From the NCBI GenBank assembly GCA_030841085.1, contig JAVEDP010000021.1, positions 1 to 64,000 of the forward strand: a DNA stretch of 64,000 bases, read 5' to 3'. The notes beneath the pieces are model-generated. The model had not been told where the DNA came from and made no database searches. It saw only the letters and a program-made list of their open reading frames with translations. The translations under genes and the position numbers were made by a program. Shown in pieces: positions 45,897 to 54,652 of the stretch. Origin of the DNA: Pyrinomonadaceae bacterium. GTDB taxonomy: Bacteria; Acidobacteriota; Blastocatellia; Pyrinomonadales; Pyrinomonadaceae. Within the stretch, counting starts at the first letter, position 1; every line of letters begins with the position of its first letter.

Positions 45897-47624
45897 TTAA
45901 AGTTGGGTATGTTCCAGGAACGCTTTGAGTTTGCGCGAACGTGAGGGGTGGCGCAGCTTGCGCAGGGCTTTGGCTTCAATCTGCCGGATGCGTTCGCGCG
46001 TCACGGCAAAGTGCTGGCCCACTTCCTCGAGCGTGTGTTCGGAGCCGGTAGTGCCTAAACCAAAACGCATCTTGATAACTTTTTCTTCGCGCGGTGTTAG
46101 GGTGGCCAGAACTTCGTCGGTAATCTCGCGCAGGTTCGAAGCAACCACCGCGTCGGCCGGATTCAAAATCGATTTGTCTTCGATGAAGTCTCCGAGATGC
46201 GAGTCTTCTTCTTCGCCTATCGGTGTTTCAAGCGAGATGGGCTCCTGGGCAATCTTCAAAACCTTGCGGACTTTCGCGACCGGAATATCCATCTTGAAGG
46301 CGATCTCTTCGCTCGTCGGTTCGTGGCCCAGTTCCTGAACGAGGGCGCGCGACGTCCGGATCAGCTTATTAATCGTTTCAATCATGTGCACCGGGATGCG
46401 AATGGTGCGCGCCTGATCGGCAATGGCGCGGGTGATGGCCTGTCGAATCCACCAGGTTGCGTAGGTCGAAAATTTATAGCCACGACGCCATTCAAATTTA
46501 TCGACAGCCTTCATCAAGCCGATGTTGCCCTCTTGAATGAGGTCGAGAAACTGCAGGCCTCGATTCGTGTACTTTTTGGCTATGGACACAACCAGCCGCA
46601 GGTTCGCTTCCACCAGTTCGCGCTTCGCCTGACCGGTTCGTTGTTCACCGCTAACGATCGACTGCAAGGCCCGTTTGATTTCAACCGGACTAACGTTGTG
46701 CGCGCTTTCAATCTGCTGCAAATGTTTCTTTGCGGAGCTTATCCGGCGCTTAAACTCTTTTTGATCGTCGGCTTTGAGGCGCTTGCGATTTAGTTTCTCC
46801 GTAAAGCTTTCGATCTCACGTTCGGCGTCACGCACTTCTTTGTGGACAGCGCGAATACTATTGATCAAACGCTGGCGAGCACGCTCGGTAACGTTGAGGC
46901 GTCCTATTTCCTGGGCAATCTCTAATCGCATGCGCGCGACCTTGCGCCGCAACCGCGTTACCTTTTTACTTTTCTTGCCGCGCGTCGCCTTCTGTTCTTC
47001 GCGCAGCTTGTCCCAATCTTTCAAGCCTTGCTGAAAAACCCTGCGAATGTTTTCAATTCCTTCAATCGTCCAGGCTTTGTATTCTTCCCCCTTGTCTTCA
47101 TCGCCGGTCAGTTCCGCCTGTTCCGAGAAAATTACAAGCTCGCGAATGTTGGCAGCGTCGGACTGAAGCTCTTCGCCGATCTTCAAAAGTTCTTTGACGG
47201 CGATCGGTGAACGAGTAATTGCCTTTCGAGTTTTTAACTGGCCGCGCTCAATTCTCTTAGCGATGGCCACCTCGCCTTCACGAGTCAACAGCGCGACCAC
47301 TCCCATTTCCCGCAAGTACAAGCGAACGGGATCGTTCGTTTTCTCGAGCGAGCCCGCGGAAAGGTCGAGTTCCACATCTTGATCGGCAGCATCTTCGTCA
47401 TCGGTCGCGGCGGCGGCCGCTTGTTCAAGCAACCTTTGGTCTGAATCGCCGACGGGAATATTTGAGCCTTCGAGTTTCTGCAGGACGTCTTCAATGTCGT
47501 CGGGAGAAACGACATTGTCGGGCAGTTCACGATTGAGATCGTCGAAAGTGAGATATTTTTTGTCGCCGCCCAGTTCGAGCAGACGCTCCATTACATCATC
47601 ACGATCTTTTTCTTCAGTACTCAA
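45897..47624 (-). CDS. rpoD: Primary sigma factor, sigma-70
   Basis: The housekeeping sigma factor recognises -10 and -35 elements for most promoters. The 575-residue protein has region 1.1 ([20 protein letters not shown]), region 1.2 ([20 protein letters not shown]) and a non-conserved, charged helical insert at about 185-315. Region 2 has [40 protein letters not shown] and [14 protein letters not shown]. Regions 3 and 4 follow ([40 protein letters not shown]). The start is TTG 47624 and may be slightly different. It follows dnaG by 101 bases on the same strand, the order of the classical macromolecular-synthesis operon. Confidence 0.96.
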   Translation of the reverse strand: MSTEEKDRDDVMERLLELGGDKKYLTFDDLNRELPDNVVSPDDIEDVLQKLEGSNIPVGDSDQRLLEQAAAAATDDEDAADQDVELDLSAGSLEKTNDPVRLYLREMGVVALLTREGEVAIAKRIERGQLKTRKAITRSPIAVKELLKIGEELQSDAANIRELVIFSEQAELTGDEDKGEEYKAWTIEGIENIRRVFQQGLKDWDKLREEQKATRGKKSKKVTRLRRKVARMRLEIAQEIGRLNVTERARQRLINSIRAVHKEVRDAEREIESFTEKLNRKRLKADDQKEFKRRISSAKKHLQQIESAHNVSPVEIKRALQSIVSGEQRTGQAKRELVEANLRLVVSIAKKYTNRGLQFLDLIQEGNIGLMKAVDKFEWRRGYKFSTYATWWIRQAITRAIADQARTIRIPVHMIETINKLIRTSRALVQELGHEPTSEEIAFKMDIPVAKVRKVLKIAQEPISLETPIGEEEDSHLGDFIEDKSILNPADAVVASNLREITDEVLATLTPREEKVIKMRFGLGTTGSEHTLEEVGQHFAVTRERIRQIEAKALRKLRHPSRSRKLKAFLEHTQL

Positions 47625-47725
47625 GGTCTAACCCCGGGAATAAAATACCTGCGTGGTTTGTGAGAAAAGTCCTGCGTTCCATAAACCATCAATAACGAGC
47701 GTCTGAACGGGGCGCTCTGCGAAAT

Positions 47726-49549
47726 CTATTGTCCCGTTTGTACTGCCTGGGCCTGCGGCAACAACGTGCTGCGCCGTCGTGCCAACTCAAGACGCTCAGT
47801 CGAAAGTTTGTCCAGCAGCTCGTTGGCGCCGTTGCGCTCCGCCGCCGCCATCTCTGCCATCAAATCGCTGATGCGCCTGTCGACTTGCATCAGGCGCAGA
47901 GCATCAATGCATTTTTGCGCACTCGACTCGCGTGTCTCTGTCTGTTCCGTCTCTGCATCGTCCGTCGTACTCATCAACAGCGCCGGCAAAAAGTCAGCGA
48001 TCGGATCTCCTTCGGTGCTCTTGCTCAGAAAATCAAAATCAACTTCCTTTCCCGATCGTTCACTCTCGATCAAGGCTCGGAAGATAGCGGCAGTCGGCAG
48101 GTCATCGTAGTCTGCCGGCTCCATGCGGGGAAGAAATTTGTGACGCAGATTTTCATCCGCAAGCAACAGTTCCAACAGCTGCTCTTCCGCAACCGTCGGC
48201 TTGACCTGAGTCCGCTTGCCGATATTCTGCTGGGTGCGCGCACTGTCTGGTCCAAGCCTCAACGAATGCCACAACTCGCGCCGCAGTGCCAAGTCTGAAA
48301 TTCGCAGCGAGTCCATCGCAATGTCAAAATACTCGCGCTTCTGAATGCGGCTATGAACAGCGCGAATGTAAGGAAGCACTTCCTCGACAGCATCAGCTTT
48401 CTCAGCCGGCCGATGAAGATTCCGATTACGCACGGCCTGATCGATCACAAATTGAATATGTGATTGGGCCTCGGCGCGCTGCCGTTGATATTCAGTCAGG
48501 CCAAACTTTCTCAGGAACTCATCCGGATCGGCATCGTCCGGAAGCACCAACACCTTCACTTCCAAATCTTGCGCCAGGAGTATTTCGATCGCTTTTTTTG
48601 CTGCCTGGACCCCAGCGGAATCGCCATCATAATTAACGACAACTTTCCCGGCAAACCGCGCTAACAATTTCGCCTGATCTGACGTTAGCGCCGTTCCCAA
48701 ACTCGCCACCACGTTCCGAATACCGAACTGGTAAGGCACGACAAGATCCAAAAAACCCTCAACCAGAATTGCGAAACCCTGGCGCCGGATCTCCTCGCGC
48801 GTCAGGTTTAGTCCAAACAGGTTTCGACCTTTTACATAGGCTGAGGTTTCCGGGGAGTTGATGTATTTCGCATCTTCATCTTTCAGCGTACGCCCGCCGA
48901 AAGCGATGGGCCGTCCCTGAATATCCATTACCGGAAAAATTAGCCGGCCGCGGAAACGATCGTAAGAACCACCTTCTTCTTTTTTCACGACCAGACCGCT
49001 CTTGTCGATCTGTTCCTGCGAAGCACCCTTCTGCCGCAAGTAAATCGAGAGCGCATCCCAACTGTCAGGCGCGTAAGCAAGGCGAAATGTTTGTCGTGTT
49101 TCGTCGGTGATTTCGCGGCGCTTGAGATAGTCGCGCGCGATCCTGGCTTCGGCGCTCGACTCGAGCTGTTTTTCCCACCATTCGAGCGCCCATTTGTTTA
49201 ATTCAATAACCTGATCCGATTCCGCCTTCTTCGCTTCGAAGCGGCTGTCGTCGATCAATTTGGGCAGCGGCATGCCGCTTTTCTCGGCAACGATCTTAAT
49301 CGCTTCCGGAAACGCGACGCGTTCCATCTCCATCACAAAGTTGAAGACCGATCCGCCCTTATGACAACCAAAACAATAAAAAATTTCCTTGGCGGGACTG
49401 ACGGAAAACGAGGGTGTCTTTTCTTTATGAAAGGGACAGCAAGCCATCCAGTTTGCGCCCTTCTTCTTTAGCTGGACGTAATCCTGGACGACGCGAACGA
49501 TGTCGGCCTGGCGCTTGAGATCGTCAATGAATGTTTGGGGGTAGCGCAT
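47726..49549 (-). CDS. dnaG: DNA primase
   Basis: It makes RNA primers for replication with DnaB. The 607-residue protein has the CHC2 zinc finger at about 36-66 (MACCPFHKEKTPSFSVSPAK, then YCFGCHKGGS). The catalytic core includes YLKRREITDETRQTFRLAYA and the TOPRIM motifs ILVEGFLDLVVPYQFG and VVNYDGDSAGVQAAKKA. A C-terminal helicase-binding region spans about 440-600. ATG 49549 overlaps the stop of the DUF433 gene (TAATG), so the small gene and primase are translationally coupled. rpoD follows. Normal length and complete active site. Confidence 0.96.
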   Translation of the reverse strand: MRYPQTFIDDLKRQADIVRVVQDYVQLKKKGANWMACCPFHKEKTPSFSVSPAKEIFYCFGCHKGGSVFNFVMEMERVAFPEAIKIVAEKSGMPLPKLIDDSRFEAKKAESDQVIELNKWALEWWEKQLESSAEARIARDYLKRREITDETRQTFRLAYAPDSWDALSIYLRQKGASQEQIDKSGLVVKKEEGGSYDRFRGRLIFPVMDIQGRPIAFGGRTLKDEDAKYINSPETSAYVKGRNLFGLNLTREEIRRQGFAILVEGFLDLVVPYQFGIRNVVASLGTALTSDQAKLLARFAGKVVVNYDGDSAGVQAAKKAIEILLAQDLEVKVLVLPDDADPDEFLRKFGLTEYQRQRAEAQSHIQFVIDQAVRNRNLHRPAEKADAVEEVLPYIRAVHSRIQKREYFDIAMDSLRISDLALRRELWHSLRLGPDSARTQQNIGKRTQVKPTVAEEQLLELLLADENLRHKFLPRMEPADYDDLPTAAIFRALIESERSGKEVDFDFLSKSTEGDPIADFLPALLMSTTDDAETEQTETRESSAQKCIDALRLMQVDRRISDLMAEMAAAERNGANELLDKLSTERLELARRRSTLLPQAQAVQTGQ

Positions 49550-49770
49550 TACGGAGCGTAGGCGACTGCGGCCTGAACATCTTTCTCAGTCAGCGGTGGA
49601 TAGTGCTCAATAATCTGTTCCGGAGTGAGGCCTTCCACGAGAGAGTCAAGGATTACCGCGACGTGAATTCGCGTACCTCGAATACAAGGTTCACCACCAC
49701 AGACTTTGGGATCGCTCACCACGCGTTTAAGCAGCTTGTTATAGGCATCATCAGTCATGGCCGAACTCAC
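49549..49770 (-). CDS. DUF433 small protein coupled to dnaG
   Basis: The product of 73 residues (or 69 from ATG 49758) is a DUF433 domain: VSDPKVCGGEPCIRGTRIHV, then LDSLVEGLTPEQIIEHYPPL and KDVQAAVAYA. DUF433 is a winged-helix-like DNA-binding module found in VapB/antitoxin-like proteins, often paired with a PIN toxin (DUF5615). No toxin gene is visible here. Its stop shares a base with the dnaG start, so its main effect may be on dnaG translation, or it is an orphan left from a lost toxin pair. Confidence 0.88.
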   Translation of the reverse strand: MSSAMTDDAYNKLLKRVVSDPKVCGGEPCIRGTRIHVAVILDSLVEGLTPEQIIEHYPPLTEKDVQAAVAYAP

Positions 49771-49877
49771 TTAAAATAATCTTACTCTAACCAAAGCACG
49801 TGCGCACAATATTCGCCTGGCGCTTCAGAAGTCGGAATATTTGGGGCTTAAACATCTTTCGAGACGAATGAAGAAAA

Positions 49878-50660
49878 CTATAAAAGATCGTAAGGCGTAA
49901 GAATACCAATCAATCGGTTAGAACTGGATTCGACCAGAATTGGAATGCCATCCCAGTCCTTAAGAACATCTTTCACCAGAGCGGTCCCTTTATACCGTTT
50001 TGGCTCGCAGCACTTGATTTGGTCGGAATCAATGAGATCACCAAGAGATTCCGCAAGACGCTTTTCACAGAGCTGAGATTCTTGTCTTAAATAGTGAGCG
50101 AGTGCCATATCGCTAATGAGCCCTACCGCCTCATCGTTGTAGCCAGACAACACTGGAAGATATGAAAACGAATTTACTAACATAGTCTGTCTGACAAAAC
50201 TCAGGGGTTGCCAAGAGAAGCAACAAATCGGGTTTCTCACCATGTAATCGCTGATTTGATCACAGTCGCGCATCAGAGCATCCTCCAAAGTAATCGACAA
50301 CTCAATTGCATGAACTGTCAGATGACGCGCAAAGGCGCCCTCGTGCATCGCATCATTTCTAGCTTCCCTTACCAATCGATGAAGGGTCTCAAAAGACGTG
50401 TGTAAATCGGAGAACCCTGATGGTATTTTGATCGCCAAGGGTGAATCTTCAGCTAACTTAATATTATGCTCTTCTTTGTGAGCGAGTCCCGATGGTGGCG
50501 TCTTTCCTTTTTTTCTAACAGAGCAATCCTGGTTACAAAGATAACCACCAAGGCGCTCAAGCACGAAAACAATTTCGTGAAAAGCTTCGGCGTCTCGCAA
50601 TGCAAGTGCTCGCGCTTCACGCAGCTGATCTCGAAAGTACAACGTGGTATCAGCGTTCAT
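49878..50660 (-). CDS. CBS-pair protein with HEPN-like N-terminal helical domain
   Basis: The 260-residue product has a helical region at residues 1-130 with RNDAMH at 101-106 in the segment LVREARNDAMHEGAFARHL. This fits the Rx4-6H motif of HEPN ribonucleases, and helices around it (MNADTTLYFRDQLREARALA; HAIELSITLEDALM) fit a HEPN fold. Residues 135-260 are a CBS pair (QISDYMVRNPICCFSWQPLS; LIDSDQIKCCEPKRYKGTAL; ILVESSSNRLIGILTPYDLL). That suggests a ligand-gated ribonuclease, which is inference. It lies 18 bases downstream of mutS2 and is probably co-transcribed. Its base and amino-acid use differ somewhat from neighbours (more Cys, Ser, Tyr). Confidence 0.7.
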   Translation of the reverse strand: MNADTTLYFRDQLREARALALRDAEAFHEIVFVLERLGGYLCNQDCSVRKKGKTPPSGLAHKEEHNIKLAEDSPLAIKIPSGFSDLHTSFETLHRLVREARNDAMHEGAFARHLTVHAIELSITLEDALMRDCDQISDYMVRNPICCFSWQPLSFVRQTMLVNSFSYLPVLSGYNDEAVGLISDMALAHYLRQESQLCEKRLAESLGDLIDSDQIKCCEPKRYKGTALVKDVLKDWDGIPILVESSSNRLIGILTPYDLL

Positions 50661-50678
50661 CAGTGCTTGCTCAACCTA

Positions 50679-53222
50679 TTACTGTCTTAACTCGACGAGC
50701 GTTGCTCCGGATCCACCTTGCTCCTGCGGCGCGGCGGTGAAGCGCGCGACGTGCGGATGATCTTTCAGCAATTCCGTGATTACGCGGCGCAGAGCGCCCG
50801 TGCCGTGCCCGTGAATTATCCGCACCTGGCTCAAACTTGCAAGCGAAGCTTCGTCCAAAAATTTATCAACCGCATCAACCGCTTCGTCCGTAGTTCGCCC
50901 AATGACGTTGAGCTCTGAGCGGCCGTTTTCCTGCGCCGCTTTTAGGTGTAGTTCAGTGCCGGCCGACTGGCGCAGGCTCGCAAACTTTTCGGTTTTCGAT
51001 TTCGCCGGCGATGAGAGCTCGACGCGTTCAAGATTCTCCAGCTTCTCGCGGAAGCGAAGAGACTTCACGCGCACTTCCGCTTCGTCACCTTTAAGACTGT
51101 CGACAATTCCTATCGAACCAAACGAACGCAGCTTCACTTTGTCGCCCACCGCAATTTGGCCCTGCGCCGCCGGCTTATATTCGTCTTCGGTAGTAGGAAC
51201 TTCCTCAAACTCTTTCTCTTTTTTAACGACCAGACCATCGCGCATTACACGCACGCCGCGCCCGCTGGTGCTGGCTGCTGCACCAGACAACGCTTCCCTT
51301 TTGTCGCCCGCACTGGTCGCGCGTTGGGCTTCGCGCTTCAATTCCGATACGCGCCGCTGGGCCTCACGGTCGACCTTTAAACGCTCCGAGCGATCCTGGA
51401 TGGTGGCGACGAACTCGCGCGACCGCTTTTCAAATTCGCGAACGGTTGTATCCAAAGCCTTTTGAAAAACTTCCTGCCGCTCGCGCTCATGCCGTTCAGC
51501 TGTTTTGTCGAGCGTGGCAAATTTTTCAGCCACCGCCGCGCGCTCTTCTTCGAGCGCCGCGCGTAAACTTTCTGCCTCTTCCGCCTCGCGTTTGATACGG
51601 CGCAAATACTCGACTGCCTGGCGCGTCGCATCTTTCACTGACTCCAAAGCCAAATCAATAACCTTATTCGGAATACCAAAACGCCGCGCAATCTCGAGTC
51701 CTGAAGATGAACCCGCAACACCGACTATCAAACGATACGTGGGCTGCAACGTCTTTTCGTCAAACTCAACGCTCGCGTTCAGCACACCCGCCTCGTTGCC
51801 GGCATACATTTTCAAGCCGCTGTAATGTGTGGTCGCCATTACCTGCGCGCCACAAGCTTTGCGAAAATGATCGACGACGGCGACACCGAGCGCGGATCCT
51901 TCTTCGGGATCAGTTCCAGTTCCGACTTCATCCAACAGAACGAGCGCAGGTGCTTTGCACAGTCCAATCATGCGCGAAATGTTGGCGATATGCGATGTGA
52001 AGGTTGAAAGGTTTGCGGCCAACGATTGATGGTCGCCGATGTCCGCCAGCACCGAGCGGTAGAACGGTACTCGCGCTTCGCGTGCAGGCACAGCCAAACC
52101 GGACAGCGCCATCAACGAAAGCAGTCCCGCAGTTTTTAGGACGACCGTTTTGCCGCCGGCATTGGCGCCGGAAATGACCATGGTGTTGTTTTCGTCATCG
52201 AGAGAAAACGAAACCGGGACAACGGCGCCGCCCACTGCGCGGAGATTTTCTTCAAGTAAGGGATGACGCGCGTCGGCAAGTAAAAGTTTTGAAGTGGCTT
52301 GGTCTCTAGCCTGCGAAGCACCGACTGAAGTCTGTGCTACTTCGATCTCCGGAATCACACAAGCAAACCTTTGCTGAAAGATTGCTTTCGCGTTTATGAA
52401 ATCAAGCTCGGTGATCGCTGTCGCGGCTGCCGCAATTCCCGGGAGCTGGGCTCGCAGTTCTTCCGTCAGCGCAAACAGAATTTTCGCAATCTCGCGCGCT
52501 TCTTCTTCATGCAGCGCCTGCAGTTCGTTGTTTGCGTCAATGGTTTCCAGCGGCTCGACGAAAGCGGTCGCCCCCGAAGAGGAATAACCATGGGCGACGC
52601 CGGCCACGCGCGCGCGATGATCGGATTTGACCGGGATGACAAAGCGATCGTTGCGCAACGTCACCAGTTCATCCTGAATTGCCTCGCCAGACCGGCGCAT
52701 CACGTTTTCCAGCGTGCGCGCGATGCGTGAACGCAGGATCGTAATCTCATGCCGGATGCGACTCAACTCAGGACTGGCGCGATCGTCTATTTCGCCACTC
52801 GGCAAAATCTTGTTGGCGATATGCGCGTTGAGGCGGTTTAACTCAGTAGGGATTTTCTCGACCAGAGTCCAGAGCACTGGCGAGGCATCGCGTTCAGCGA
52901 GAATTGAAGCCCGCGCGGACATCGCCTGTTCGCACAAAACGGAAAGCGCGAGTATCGCCGACGGCTCAAGCCCAACGCCTTCTATTCGCAATAAAGCAAT
53001 TCGTTGCGCCGGATCTTCCAGCTCGCTGAAGGTCCAGACCACGCCGCGTTTTCTAAGTTGAATGCATTCCGTTAAAGCTTCCAGAGCTTTCCGCAGTAAC
53101 GCGATATCGTCTAGCGGGCTCAATGCTTCCGCACGCGCCCTGCCCATCGGCGTTTGCGCACCGCGTTTGACCAGCGCCAGCAGCGCTGGATACTCCAGAA
53201 TGGTGAATGCTTGATCGTGCAT
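50679..53222 (-). CDS. mutS2: MutS2 family ATPase/endonuclease
   Basis: MutS2 proteins act on branched recombination intermediates or on stalled ribosomes, depending on the species. The 847-residue protein has the N-terminal core/lever region (residues about 1-310), the ABC ATPase with Walker A GANAGGKTVVLKTAGLLSLM and Walker B LVLLDEVGTGTDPEEGSAL, a long coiled-coil and KOW-like linker, and a C-terminal Smr nuclease domain (VRIIHGHGTGALRRVITELL). It is 50-60 residues longer than the usual 780-790. Part of the excess is a short in-frame segment near residues 294-303 that comes from a dispersed repeat (see 52314-52343). ATG 53222. Confidence 0.95.
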   Translation of the reverse strand: MHDQAFTILEYPALLALVKRGAQTPMGRARAEALSPLDDIALLRKALEALTECIQLRKRGVVWTFSELEDPAQRIALLRIEGVGLEPSAILALSVLCEQAMSARASILAERDASPVLWTLVEKIPTELNRLNAHIANKILPSGEIDDRASPELSRIRHEITILRSRIARTLENVMRRSGEAIQDELVTLRNDRFVIPVKSDHRARVAGVAHGYSSSGATAFVEPLETIDANNELQALHEEEAREIAKILFALTEELRAQLPGIAAAATAITELDFINAKAIFQQRFACVIPEIEVAQTSVGASQARDQATSKLLLADARHPLLEENLRAVGGAVVPVSFSLDDENNTMVISGANAGGKTVVLKTAGLLSLMALSGLAVPAREARVPFYRSVLADIGDHQSLAANLSTFTSHIANISRMIGLCKAPALVLLDEVGTGTDPEEGSALGVAVVDHFRKACGAQVMATTHYSGLKMYAGNEAGVLNASVEFDEKTLQPTYRLIVGVAGSSSGLEIARRFGIPNKVIDLALESVKDATRQAVEYLRRIKREAEEAESLRAALEEERAAVAEKFATLDKTAERHERERQEVFQKALDTTVREFEKRSREFVATIQDRSERLKVDREAQRRVSELKREAQRATSAGDKREALSGAAASTSGRGVRVMRDGLVVKKEKEFEEVPTTEDEYKPAAQGQIAVGDKVKLRSFGSIGIVDSLKGDEAEVRVKSLRFREKLENLERVELSSPAKSKTEKFASLRQSAGTELHLKAAQENGRSELNVIGRTTDEAVDAVDKFLDEASLASLSQVRIIHGHGTGALRRVITELLKDHPHVARFTAAPQEQGGSGATLVELRQ
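52314..52343. repeat. Single repeat unit (GTAGCACAGACTTCAGTC family) inside mutS2
   Basis: Read on the minus strand the stretch GAAGTAGCACAGACTTCAGT, then CGGTGCTTCG, matches the intergenic unit at 6498-6527 except at two positions. It is in frame in mutS2, coding for EVAQTSVGAS, and does not introduce a stop. It is the only copy of this family in the window that is inside a gene. Confidence 0.7.
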
Positions 53223-53360
53223 CTCAATTACGAAAAGGGGATACGTGCTGACTCGCGTGTAAGCAAATCAAGGCTTAGGCGCATCAGCAAACTCGCTAAA
53301 TATTTTTGCGATTTACGATTCTAGCACTCGGGCAGGATTTTCACATTCAAGCGGATATTT

Positions 53361-53455
53361 GGCCGCGGATTCACGCGGATAAGCGCGGATCAGATCAAAA
53401 TGCAGTCAGGCTGTTATGCCTTTTCAGATTCGTGGAATCCGCGTTAATCCGCGGC
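53361..53455. repeat. Inverted repeat, GCCGCGGATTNACGCGGAT family, copy 1
   Basis: The left part (53361-53391, GGCCGCGGATTCACGCGGAT, then AAGCGCGGATCAG) and right part (53429-53455, GAATCCGCGTTAATCCGCGG) are imperfect reverse complements around 37 bases. A second element of the same family is at 54489-54643. This copy lies between the mutS2 start and the CheW-like stop, so it cannot be needed by either coding frame and may terminate the latter. Confidence 0.8.
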
Positions 53456-53469
53456 TGATGGTTCTGGAG

Positions 53470-53931
53470 CTAGAAGCGGCGGCGGCGGCGTTCGCGGCCC
53501 TGAATGGCGGTTGGGAAAATTTCTTTTACGTTGAGAATTTTTATTTCATCGCCGTTGCGGTTGATCACTTCGGCAATCAATTTGCCTGCGGTGTCCGGTA
53601 CCTCTTTGGCCTCGGCACTGGCATTCGCAGAGTCAATTGTGATCGTTTCGCCGACGCTATCTATCGCCAGTGCGAGTTGCTCGTCACCGTTCAAAGCTAG
53701 AAGGTGCGATGGACTGTCGGCGCGTTGTTGTGATTCCAGCAATTGCGATAGATCCAATACAGTCAACATTCGTCCGCGGATACTTACAACGCCGAGGACT
53801 GAAGCGGGTGAATGCGGCAGCACTGCCGGTTCGCGCCATTCAGCGATAGTCATCACCTCCTCGGCGAACACGGCAAACTGCTCTCCCCCAGAACTGAATA
53901 ACTGTAACGTTCGCGGTTGTTGTTCTATCAC
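53470..53931 (-). CDS. CheW-domain protein
   Basis: The 153-residue product has a complete CheW-like beta fold: LQLFSSGGEQFAVFAEEVMT, then VLGVVSIRGRMLTVLDLSQL and LALAIDSVGETITIDSANAS. CheW links chemoreceptors to the CheA kinase at the inner membrane. No other chemotaxis gene is in the window, so it may serve a distant receptor cluster or another kinase. The C-terminus ends in an unusual run of Arg (RERRRRRF). The start is GTG 53931. A GCGGATT-type repeat lies just past its stop. Confidence 0.85.
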   Translation of the reverse strand: MIEQQPRTLQLFSSGGEQFAVFAEEVMTIAEWREPAVLPHSPASVLGVVSIRGRMLTVLDLSQLLESQQRADSPSHLLALNGDEQLALAIDSVGETITIDSANASAEAKEVPDTAGKLIAEVINRNGDEIKILNVKEIFPTAIQGRERRRRRF

Positions 53932-54117
53932 GTCAGCATTATAGCGTTAGGATTTGAAATCGGCCCATTTTCACCCGAGCGCAGCCGGAGAAACCCTTCC
54001 GCTCGTGGCAGGCAACTTAACCGCAGGATACAATGATCGAGAAGCTCTTTATCCAATTCTTTTTCCAACCACACTGCGCGCCAAAGCGGAAGCACGCAGT
54101 AAACGAAAGGCTTTTCG

Positions 54118-54480
54118 ATGGATGAATTCGATCGTTATCGAGCCGACATGAATGAAAAGTTGCTCGGCAGCAATCACCTGGGCATCAAGCGATTTTTCGC
54201 GCTCGACACGCAGGCCTACGAAGACGGCGCGCTGGACAAGCGCACCAAAGAGCTGCTCGGCCTGGTCGCTTCAATCGTTTTACGTTGCGACGATTGCGTT
54301 ACCTACCACATCAAACAATGCGTCGCGGCTGGCGTTACGCGGCCGGAGTTTTTGGACACCTTCAACGTCGCGCTGGTAGTTGGCGGCTCGATTACCATTC
54401 CGCATTTGCGCCGCGCAATCGATCGTCTGGATCAGGCTCTTGCCGGGCCGATCGACGCGCAGCCGCACACGCATGAATGA
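54118..54480 (+). CDS. Carboxymuconolactone decarboxylase/AhpD-like protein
   Basis: The 120-residue all-helical protein has the CMD signature KELLGLVASIVLRCDDCVTY followed by HIKQCVAAGVTRPEFLDTF. The CxxC (RCDDC) and nearby His are the redox and proton-relay residues of AhpD-type alkylhydroperoxidases, so a thiol peroxidase role is more likely than lactone decarboxylation. It is 120 residues long, one standard domain. The ATG 54118 has AAAGG about 12 bases upstream. A thioredoxin-like gene follows 172 bases later, which fits a redox link, but a repeat element separates them. Confidence 0.88.
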   Translation: MDEFDRYRADMNEKLLGSNHLGIKRFFALDTQAYEDGALDKRTKELLGLVASIVLRCDDCVTYHIKQCVAAGVTRPEFLDTFNVALVVGGSITIPHLRRAIDRLDQALAGPIDAQPHTHE

Positions 54481-54488
54481 GTTTTTTT

Positions 54489-54643
54489 GCCGCGGATTAA
54501 CGAGGATTAAGCAGGGATCTGGAAAAGAAAGCGGCAACGGGAACGGAGGTAGTGGTTCGGAAATCAAGCAGCGAATGCAAAAGTGGCGGAAACTTTTTAG
54601 TCCAGTATTTCTGATCCGCGCTTATCCGCGAAAATCCGCGGCC
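54489..54643. repeat. Inverted repeat, GCCGCGGATTNACGCGGAT family, copy 2
   Basis: The left part is GCCGCGGATTAACGAGGATT at 54489-54508 and the right part is ATCCGCGCTTATCCGCGAAA at 54614-54633, continuing ATCCGCGGCC to 54643. They are imperfect reverse complements around about 100 bases. The element ends ten bases before the TTG start of the thioredoxin-NHL gene, so the longer open frame that runs through it is not the real N-terminus. Confidence 0.8.
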
Positions 54644-54652
54644 AAATTAATT

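Noticed and set aside
54380-54652. N-terminal 91-codon extension of the thioredoxin-NHL frame
   Set aside because: It overlaps the AhpD-like gene and runs through a repeat element; the signal peptide begins at TTG 54653.
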